Below are positions 1 through 5,238 of a DNA stretch of 9,572 nt, piece by piece. Source of the DNA: Chthoniobacterales bacterium (GTDB taxonomy: Bacteria; Verrucomicrobiota; Verrucomicrobiia; Chthoniobacterales; UBA10450). The first letter of the stretch is position 1. Every line of letters starts with the position of its first letter. The position numbers and the translations under genes are program-made. The notes beneath the pieces were generated by a model. It was given only the letters and a program-made list of their open reading frames with translations, made no database searches and had not been told where the DNA came from. The stretch spans positions 1-9,572 of the forward strand of contig JACCTI010000265.1 of assembly GCA_013812515.1 (NCBI GenBank), in the 5' to 3' direction.

Positions 1-253
1 CGCCAAGCTCCTTCGCCCGTTCAAGAAGCTTCGGGTTATTCCCGCCGGGCTGACTGATCCCCGCAAGATCACCTTTCACATCGGCCATGAAAACGGGAAC
101 GCCCCGCGCGCTGAAATTCTCGGCCAGCGTCTGCAGCGTGACTGTTTTGCCTGTCCCGGTCGCGCCAGCGATGAGGCCATGGCGATTGGCCATGGCAGGC
201 AGCAGTTCGATCGATTCCTTTCCAGCTTTAGCGACAAGAATCGGATCACTCAT
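1..253 (-). CDS. HerA-like helicase/ATPase, DUF853 (YjgR) family, N-terminal part only
   Basis: The minus-strand frame from the ATG at 253 to the window edge gives 84 residues. They begin MSDPILVAKAGKESIELLP and contain a textbook Walker A loop, GATGTGKT, at residues 30-37. This is followed by VTLQTLAENFSARGVPVFMA and then DVKGDLAGIS. The order 'GLIAGATGTGKT-TLQ-LAE-FS-GVPVF-ADVKGDLAG' is the signature start of the DUF853/YjgR branch of the HerA-FtsK ATPases, which are putative hexameric DNA translocases of uncertain cellular role. The rest of the protein (Walker B and arginine finger, expected total about 500 residues) lies outside the window. There is no clear Shine-Dalgarno sequence before the ATG. 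The gene is transcribed away from the small plus-strand ORF at 353, so the roughly 100 bases between them would hold divergent promoters. Family call is firm; biological role is unknown. Confidence 0.88.
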   Translation of the reverse strand, partial: MSDPILVAKAGKESIELLPAMANRHGLIAGATGTGKTVTLQTLAENFSARGVPVFMADVKGDLAGISQPGGNNPKLLERAKELG

Positions 254-352
254 ACGAATCGATTTTCGCTGAACGGCGCGCGATGTCTACAACGGGCATC
301 AGCAGAAATTTCGCACTAGCCAGCCGCGCAAACGGCAGCCATAAACAAAGCG

Positions 353-514
353 ATGTTTCCAGTGGCTCTTTTCGCAGCGGTCTTGGTGGTGGCGATTGTG
401 CTCTACACGTTCAGCCGGCGAAAGGCTTTGCGCGCCCCTGGATTACGCGAAGCGCTGCTGATCATCGGAACGATCATCGTGCTAGTGGTGATCTGGCTCA
501 CGATGATGCGCTAA
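353..514 (+). CDS. possible small membrane protein, two transmembrane segments, 53 aa
   Basis: A short frame from ATG 353 to TAA 512-514 encodes 53 residues. It starts MFPVALFAAVLVVAIVLYTF (first hydrophobic span, residues 2-19). A basic loop, SRRKALRAPGLRE, follows (21-33), and a second span, ALLIIGTIIVLVVIWL, covers about 34-49; the protein ends TMMR. Two clean hydrophobic spans separated by an arginine/lysine-rich turn fit an inner-membrane hairpin with a cytoplasmic loop. The frame is closed upstream by TAG at 317, and ATG 353 is the only ATG in it. The bases ACAAAG just before the start are at best a poor ribosome site. I do not recognise a family. It points toward the convergent gre gene. 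In GC-rich DNA a short hydrophobic frame can occur by chance, so existence is only moderately supported; the double-span pattern is the argument in favour. Confidence 0.45.
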   Translation: MFPVALFAAVLVVAIVLYTFSRRKALRAPGLREALLIIGTIIVLVVIWLTMMR

Positions 515-600
515 GGCGGCGTGACCGAATCTCTATCTTAGCAATGCGGCGGGAAGTTTTGCCGACGCCCATGTTTGGTGAACGCGCACCAGCACCAGGG
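515..600. other. convergent intergenic region, no strong terminator seen
   Basis: These 86 bases separate the end of the small plus-strand ORF from the end of the minus-strand gre gene, so both transcripts should stop here. The only structure I see is an imperfect inverted repeat, GCGGCGG at 546-552 against CCGACGC at 562-568 (one mismatched pair, 9-base loop). It is followed by no T-run on either strand. It is too weak to call a Rho-independent terminator. Confidence 0.4.
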
Positions 601-2487
601 TTAAGTAACTCCGATTGCTTCCGCCTGAGTCTCTAGTTCAGGCTCTTGCACACTGACATCTACCGCCGCCGGGTCGATCCCGATGATTTCGAAACTTCGG
701 GAGCCCTGATCTGTGTTCAGGTCCACGGTGTCTCCTACTTTCCGCCCAAGCAGCGCCTGTCCGATCGCTGTCTGGTAGGAGATAATGCGCTGATCGGGCT
801 CACTGTCCCACGCGCCGAGCACCGTGTAGGTCTCCTCGTTTCCGTCCGTGTCGCGGAGCATCACAATTGTTCCAATCGAAACCTGCAACGTGTCCGGATT
901 TTCGAAGTTGGTGCCGCGAGCGCGCTGCAGCATGATCTCCAACTCGGATTTGCGGCGCATAAGCACAGCCTGCATTTCTTTCGCGGCTTTGAATTCGAAG
1001 TTCTCCCGCAGATCGCCGTAAGACCGCGCCACTCCGATCTCTTTGCTGTTCTCCGGAATCTTCCTGTTGATCAGGTCTTCGTATTCGGATCTCCGCTTAT
1101 CCAGACTGCTCCACGAGACAACGAGCGACTCAGTCTTCTCTTCCTTCTGCTCGCCGGTAATCACCGTCTCGAGTTCGGGATAAAGCTTGATGATCCGCGC
1201 CAGGAGCGAGCGCTTCGTTAACTCGTCGAAAACCGGCGTCAGCATGAGCCGGCGCATCGCGTCACGCGCGACACTCGCTTCCGCGCCTGCGAACATATCC
1301 GGAATAAACTGCCGATCCTCGAGCACCAGATCGCGCAACTTACTGCCGCGGCTGTTCTCGTTGTGCTGGTCGCGTTCGAGCGCGGAGAGAATCGCTCCGA
1401 GTAAATCGGGCGTGACCAGATCGCGCCACTCCCCAGCGCGTTCCTTGCCGAGCCAGGTCAATACTTCGCTCGTGGCGGAATGCTCGCGGATTCCGCGATA
1501 GATGAAGGCGCGGAGTTCGGCTTGCTGGCCCGCTTCCACAAAGACACGTGGAATTTGCGCGACGGCGCGAGCCTGATTCGATTGCATGAGCTGAAAGGCG
1601 CGAACCGTCCACTGCGGTCCGAGGGCCGATGGCAGGACCTGTAAGATGCGCCGTTCCTTCGCGGATGCGAGTTTCGGCAAGATGGTAGTCAAGCGCGATT
1701 CCTCCTCTTCGATCAGGCGCGCGAGCGTCAGTTCCGGGTTTGAACTTTGCAGCGCCGGACACCGTTGCAGCAAATCGTCGCGCGCGATGATCAACTCCAG
1801 GACCAGCGCCGGATTAAACCGCTGGTTCCGTGCCGCGAGTTCTTCGATCTCGTTCACGATCGGTTGCAACTGGCTCGCGGGATCACTGAACTCGCCGTGG
1901 AACTTGATGATCTCGTCCAGCGCGGCGGCCTTCTCCTTCGGTTGCCGGGCTTGATTGAAGAATGTTACCAACTCGTCCGCCCGCGAGACTTTTTCAGCTC
2001 GCAGCTGAATCGGATCAGTTTTCTTGGACGGGACCAGGAAGTAGCCCTCCGTTTTTAGTGTCTTCTTGGTCGAGTCCCACCAACGCTTCCACTCCGCTTC
2101 GGTGAAAAGATCACCCAACATCAGCTGGCCGATCTGGCTCTGCGTCGCTGATCCGCCGAGACTCTCGAGAACGTTGCGCACGATGCCGGCCGGATCCTTC
2201 TTCAACTGTTCCTTGATTGAACCGAGATCCGTCGCTTTTCGCGCCAGAAAATGATCCGGCGGTATCACCGTCAGATGCTCGGCCGCATACGCGAGCTGCA
2301 TCAGGTGCCCCTTCTTCCCCTGAAAATTAATGACGATCTGATTCAGGAGAAGGTTCCATTCCGCGACCTGGCCGAAGCCCCAGCTTTTGTGCAGGCAATA
2401 TGTCCCGGGCTTGAGTTTCTCCAGATGCTCGGCTGCTCTTTTCGTCAGTTTTCCCGCTTCGACGAGTTTCTCAAGTTCTGCATCCAT
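601..2487 (-). CDS. GreA/GreB-family transcription elongation factor with long N-terminal extension (628 aa)
   Basis: Residues about 455-610 form a complete Gre factor. A coiled-coil hairpin carries the tip motif YGDLRENFEFKAAKEMQ (490-506), with the two acidic residues that chelate the catalytic Mg2+ in GreA (D492, E495). It is followed by the FKBP-like C-terminal domain (IGTIVMLRD, then IGQALLGRKVGDTV). Gre factors enter the RNA polymerase secondary channel and stimulate cleavage of backtracked RNA. A normal GreA is about 158 residues; here about 450 residues precede it. Residues 28-75 (GTYCLHKSWGFGQV, then IVINFQGKKGHLMQLAYAAEHL) resemble a small Tudor-like barrel as in the UvrD C-terminus. 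Residues about 100-440 look all-helical and match nothing I can name. A similar long GreA (about 700 residues) is annotated in Chlamydia, so this is a PVC-type architecture. The start is ATG 2487 with no Shine-Dalgarno sequence; the nearby ATG at 2483 is out of frame. The gene is divergent from terC. Confidence 0.92.
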   Translation of the reverse strand: MDAELEKLVEAGKLTKRAAEHLEKLKPGTYCLHKSWGFGQVAEWNLLLNQIVINFQGKKGHLMQLAYAAEHLTVIPPDHFLARKATDLGSIKEQLKKDPAGIVRNVLESLGGSATQSQIGQLMLGDLFTEAEWKRWWDSTKKTLKTEGYFLVPSKKTDPIQLRAEKVSRADELVTFFNQARQPKEKAAALDEIIKFHGEFSDPASQLQPIVNEIEELAARNQRFNPALVLELIIARDDLLQRCPALQSSNPELTLARLIEEEESRLTTILPKLASAKERRILQVLPSALGPQWTVRAFQLMQSNQARAVAQIPRVFVEAGQQAELRAFIYRGIREHSATSEVLTWLGKERAGEWRDLVTPDLLGAILSALERDQHNENSRGSKLRDLVLEDRQFIPDMFAGAEASVARDAMRRLMLTPVFDELTKRSLLARIIKLYPELETVITGEQKEEKTESLVVSWSSLDKRRSEYEDLINRKIPENSKEIGVARSYGDLRENFEFKAAKEMQAVLMRRKSELEIMLQRARGTNFENPDTLQVSIGTIVMLRDTDGNEETYTVLGAWDSEPDQRIISYQTAIGQALLGRKVGDTVDLNTDQGSRSFEIIGIDPAAVDVSVQEPELETQAEAIGVT

Positions 2488-2607
2488 CAGAGGTCGGTGA
2501 AACTACGATGAAGAGCCCTCTTCGCCAGAGAAAACTCCGCAGTTGGGACGGGCAGCATTGCTGGCTTTCGGTTGCCCCGTGTCTGGCGGCGTGGGACGCT
2601 ACGCGCC
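2488..2607. promoter_or_regulatory. divergent gre/terC intergenic region with a short palindrome
   Basis: About 120 bases separate the gre start (minus strand) from the chosen terC start (plus strand), so both promoters should lie here or just inside the genes. I see no convincing -35/-10 pair on either strand. The only symmetric element is GAAGAG-CC-CTCTTC at 2510-2523. Its two-base centre is too tight for a hairpin but could be an operator dyad. There is nothing resembling the manganese (yybP-ykoY) riboswitch that precedes some terC-family genes. Assignment as regulatory is from position only. Confidence 0.3.
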
Positions 2608-3558
2608 GTGCCTGTTTCGTTTTGGATCGCCTTCCACATTGGCGTTTTCGTGGTGCTGGCGATCGATCTGGTCGGCTTCAATCGCAAAGCCCACGCGGTT
2701 ACGATCAAAGAGGCGAGCATTTGGAGCATTGTCTGGGTGCTGCTTTCCCTCAGCTTCAATGTGCTGGTCTGGCATCTGAAGGGGGACGCGGCGGCGCTCG
2801 ATTTCTTCACCGGTTACGTCATCGAGTACTCGCTCAGCGTCGACAACATCTTCGTCTTCGTGCTGATCTTCACCTACTTCCAAGTGCGGCGGAAGTATCA
2901 GCATCGCGTCCTGGTGTGGGGAATTCTCGGCGCGCTCGTCATGCGCGGGACGATGATCGCGCTCGGTGTTTCGCTCGTCCAGCGCTTCCACTGGATCCTC
3001 TATATCTTCGGCGCGTTCCTGCTCATTACCGGCGTGCGAATGCTCGTGAGCCACGGCGAGGAAATCGATCTGGAGAGCAACTTCGTTCTGCGCTTCTGCC
3101 GCAGGTGGATGCCAGTCACGCCGGAGTATCACGGGGAGAAGTTCATTGTGAAGGAACGTGGCAAATGGATGCTCACGCCGCTCGCCCTTGTTCTGATCGT
3201 GATCGACATCATGGATCTCGTTTTCGCGGTCGATTCCATTCCCGCGGTCTTCGCCATCACCCAGGACGAATTCATCATCTATACCTCAAACATTTGCGCG
3301 ATCCTCGGCCTCCGTTCGCTTTACTTCGTGCTCGCTCACGTGATCGACCGGTTCATCTACCTGAAGACCGGGCTCGCGTTTGTCCTCGGCTTCGTCGGCC
3401 TCAAGATGATCCTGGCGAACTTCATCCACATTCCAAACTGGGTTTCGCTCCTGATCATCGTGACTACGCTCACGATCACGATTGTCCTCTCCATGCGCGC
3501 GACCCGTGGCCGCGGCGCCGCAAAAGAGGTCTTGCCTCCGGTGAGCAAAGTCAGTTAG
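2608..3558 (+). CDS. TerC family integral membrane protein
   Basis: This is a polytopic membrane protein of 316 residues from the GTG start at 2608. The family hallmarks are clear: IDLVGFNRKAH near the N-terminus; FFTGYVIEYSLSVDNIFVF with the conserved acidic SVDN (77-80); YQHRVLVWGILGALVMR; and in the second half DIMDLVFAVDSIPAVF (D203, D209). This inverted pair of acid-bearing helices defines TerC/Alx proteins, which are linked to tellurite resistance, Mn2+ export and metal loading of secreted enzymes. About eight or nine spans are visible; a charged stretch (about 148-187) separates the two halves. The frame is open upstream to 2512, and a TTG at 2572 would add 12 basic residues. I prefer GTG 2608 because MPVSFWIAFHIGVFVVLAIDL matches how TerC proteins normally begin. 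The TIGR04073 gene starts 12 bases downstream, so they are probably co-transcribed. The substrate cannot be read from sequence. Confidence 0.93.
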   Translation: MPVSFWIAFHIGVFVVLAIDLVGFNRKAHAVTIKEASIWSIVWVLLSLSFNVLVWHLKGDAAALDFFTGYVIEYSLSVDNIFVFVLIFTYFQVRRKYQHRVLVWGILGALVMRGTMIALGVSLVQRFHWILYIFGAFLLITGVRMLVSHGEEIDLESNFVLRFCRRWMPVTPEYHGEKFIVKERGKWMLTPLALVLIVIDIMDLVFAVDSIPAVFAITQDEFIIYTSNICAILGLRSLYFVLAHVIDRFIYLKTGLAFVLGFVGLKMILANFIHIPNWVSLLIIVTTLTITIVLSMRATRGRGAAKEVLPPVSKVS

Positions 3559-3570
3559 CTCTTTCAGCGT

Positions 3571-3975
3571 ATGCGAACCCTGCTCGCTTTTCTGTTGGTC
3601 ATCGGTCTTTCGTCGTTCTGCCATGGCGATATTCACGACCCGCCTTCCAACGACTACGGCCCCACCCGGAAGCTCGGCCGCGGTGTTTCGAATCTCCTCT
3701 TCGGCGTAGCTGAACTGCCGACCACAGTGGCGAAGATCAATCAGCACGAAGGCAACTCTGCGGCCGGTGGCTACGGAGTTGTGCGCGGTGTCGGTCGCAG
3801 CGCCTTGCGCATCGGCGCCGGGCTGGCCGAGATATTCACCTTTCCCGTGCCGATTGTGAGGGGAACGTACTATCCGATTCTGGAGGCCGACACGCATTGG
3901 ATCCACGCCGGCTACAAGGAATTCCCGCCGGAGCTCGGGAACGAATCCAAGTATCCGTACGTGCGCCACTATTGA
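3571..3975 (+). CDS. exported protein, TIGR04073 family (exosortase system-associated)
   Basis: A 134-residue protein with an N-terminal signal peptide (MRTLLAFLLVIGLSSFCHG, cleavage probably after G19). The Cys at 17 is not in a proper lipobox. The mature part carries the motifs I associate with TIGR04073: DPPSNDYGPTRKLGRGVSN (23-41), LFGVAELP (43-50), KINQHEGNSAAGGYGVVRGVGR (55-76), TFPVPIVRGTYYPI (90-103) and GYKEFPPELG (114-123). The family is described as found in genomes with exosortase/PEP-CTERM sorting, mainly Verrucomicrobiota and Lentisphaerota; its molecular role is unknown. A glycine-rich short helical stretch (65-85) could associate with membrane. No exosortase and no PEP-CTERM protein lies in this window. 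The ATG is 12 bases after the terC stop with no Shine-Dalgarno sequence, which suggests co-transcription. The family call rests on my recall of motif order. Confidence 0.87.
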   Translation: MRTLLAFLLVIGLSSFCHGDIHDPPSNDYGPTRKLGRGVSNLLFGVAELPTTVAKINQHEGNSAAGGYGVVRGVGRSALRIGAGLAEIFTFPVPIVRGTYYPILEADTHWIHAGYKEFPPELGNESKYPYVRHY

Positions 3976-3984
3976 CCTTCTTCT

Positions 3985-4056
3985 GTAGCGGCGGTCCATG
4001 ACCGCCGAATTGCGCGCGCAACCAGCGTTTCGGCGGCGGTCATAGACCGCCGCTAC
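3985..4056. repeat. REP-like inverted pair of GTAG hairpins (BIME-like element)
   Basis: There are two near-identical hairpin units in opposite orientation. The left unit, plus strand, is GTAG (3985-3988), then CGGCGGTC (3989-3996), loop CAT, then GACCGCCG (4000-4007), a perfect 8-bp stem. The right unit reads GTAG (4056-4053) on the minus strand, then CGGCGGTC, loop TAT, and GACCGCCG (4034-4052 in all). A 26-base linker includes the palindrome TTGCGCGCGCAA (4010-4021). The outer ends TGTAGCGGCGGTC and GACCGCCGCTACA are themselves inverted repeats, so the whole block could also fold as one long stem. GTAG at the foot of a palindrome is the signature of REP sequences mobilised by RAYT (TnpA_REP) transposases. 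No RAYT gene is in the window. The block ends 5 bases before the start codon of the methyltransferase gene. Confidence 0.75.
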
Positions 4057-4061
4057 AGTTC

Positions 4062-5165
4062 ATGGAAATGCGCGTGGTCGAACTTCAGATCGAGGACGTG
4101 GCCTTCGGCGGCAAAGGCGTTGGGCGCGCCGAAGGCAAGGTGGTTTTTGTTCCGTTCACGATCGACGGCGAGCGCATCGCGGCGCGCATCACGCGTGAGA
4201 AAAAGCATTTTGCTGAGGCGCAACTCGATCAGGTGCTCGATGCCTCCGCGCACCGGGCCCAACCCGAGTGCCCGTATTTCGGTCGCTGCGGCGGATGCAG
4301 TTACCAGCACATCAGCTACGAGCATCAGCTCGAACTTAAGCAGCGGCAGGTGGATCAACTTCTACGCAGAATTGGACGCTTCAACGATGCGCGCGTGCAA
4401 CAGATCGTTGCTTCGCCGAAGTCATACGGCTATCGAAATCGCGTGACGGTTCACGTGGAGAACGGAGTCATCGGTTACTATCGCCGTGACGTGCATCAAC
4501 TCATCGATGTGGAGGTGTGCCCGATCGCCGGGCCGGCTGTCAACCGAGCCCTGGCGGAGCTCCGCGCGCGCCACCCGCGCGCTGGCCACTACACCCTGCG
4601 CGCGTCGCCCGGACGACGCGTCTTCGAGCAGACGAACGACGAGGTCGCTGATGCTCTCGCGCATTTCATCGCCAGCTTCCTTCCGGCCCAGCAACATTTG
4701 CTCGTAGATGCTTACTGCGGCGCTGGTTTCTTTGCCAAGAAGCTCCTTGATCGCTTCGAGCGCGTCGTCGGGATCGAGTGGGACCGCTATGCCGTCGCGG
4801 CTGCGCAGCAAACTGCCACCGCAAAGGAGACCTACATCGCCGGGGACGTCGATGCGATATTGGCCGGTCAACTTGCCGGCGCGGACTTCGCCACAACCGC
4901 TGTCATTGTCGATCCACCGGGCACCGGCCTAACAGGAGCGACGCGACGCATCCTTCTTGCGCATCCGGTGGGCACATTGATTTACGTTTCCTGCAATCCC
5001 GCCACGCTCGCGCGCGACCTCGCCGACCTGCGCCAGCGTTTCACGATAAAATCGGTGTTGCCTTTAGACATGTTCCCGCAAACAGCGGAGATTGAATGCG
5101 CCGTGCATCTCGTCCCCACAGACTCAGCGCAAGCTTCAATTCTCCGGCAGAGGTCTTCGGCCTGA
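4062..5165 (+). CDS. TRAM-domain, 4Fe-4S RNA (uracil-5-)-methyltransferase, RlmD/RumA-like
   Basis: A 367-residue class I SAM enzyme that methylates C5 of a uridine, most likely in 23S rRNA. The N-terminal TRAM domain covers about 1-60. Iron-sulfur ligands are C70, C76, C79 (CPYFGRCGGC) and C153, the same C-x5-C-x2-C plus distant Cys spacing as E. coli RumA. A central domain (about 85-200) ends with FEQTNDEVADAL. SAM binding uses DAYCGAGFF (216-224). The catalytic cysteine is C311 in YVSCNPATLARDL, and the likely general base is E345 after DMFPQTAEIE. One oddity is DPPGTG at 284-289, where related enzymes usually have an arginine after DPP or DPA. At 367 residues it is shorter than E. coli RumA (433). 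U1939, U747 or tRNA U54 cannot be told apart from sequence. ATG 4062 and ATG 4068 are both possible starts. Neither has a Shine-Dalgarno sequence, because the REP-like pair sits immediately upstream. Confidence 0.92.
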   Translation: MEMRVVELQIEDVAFGGKGVGRAEGKVVFVPFTIDGERIAARITREKKHFAEAQLDQVLDASAHRAQPECPYFGRCGGCSYQHISYEHQLELKQRQVDQLLRRIGRFNDARVQQIVASPKSYGYRNRVTVHVENGVIGYYRRDVHQLIDVEVCPIAGPAVNRALAELRARHPRAGHYTLRASPGRRVFEQTNDEVADALAHFIASFLPAQQHLLVDAYCGAGFFAKKLLDRFERVVGIEWDRYAVAAAQQTATAKETYIAGDVDAILAGQLAGADFATTAVIVDPPGTGLTGATRRILLAHPVGTLIYVSCNPATLARDLADLRQRFTIKSVLPLDMFPQTAEIECAVHLVPTDSAQASILRQRSSA

Positions 5166-5238
5166 TTTCGACGCACCCGAATGGCTGAAATTGGTTGCCC
5201 GTCCTACGACGGAGCCCGAAAAGACCACTCCCACCCCC

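Noticed and set aside
283..636. 117-residue plus-strand ORF starting MSTTGISRNF
   Set aside because: It overlaps the hydrophobic small ORF in another frame and runs into the end of gre; its sequence is Arg/Ala/His-rich low-information composition with no domain.
646..1221. 191-residue plus-strand ORF opposite gre
   Set aside because: Antisense shadow of the conserved Gre domain; no independent motif.
2572..2607. TTG start for TerC at 2572
   Set aside because: It would add a short arginine-rich leader not typical of TerC proteins; GTG 2608 gives the usual beginning. The upstream start cannot be fully excluded.
2508..3713. 401-residue plus-strand ORF overlapping terC
   Set aside because: Arg/His/Pro-rich shadow frame of the clearly conserved TerC protein; it has no membrane spans or motifs.
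3286..3999. 237-residue minus-strand ORF
   Set aside because: Antisense shadow of terC and the TIGR04073 gene, with the charged Arg/Asp/Glu/His bias typical of the opposite strand of GC-rich membrane-protein genes.
4010..4021. TTGCGCGCGCAA palindrome as an independent operator
   Set aside because: It lies in the linker of the REP-like pair and is simple alternating GC, so it is more likely part of that element or chance.
5092..5238. TTG-initiated extension of the permease overlapping the methyltransferase
   Set aside because: The extra 49 residues are proline/threonine-rich without family similarity and would need a 74-base overlap; ATG 5239 gives a normal APC N-terminus.
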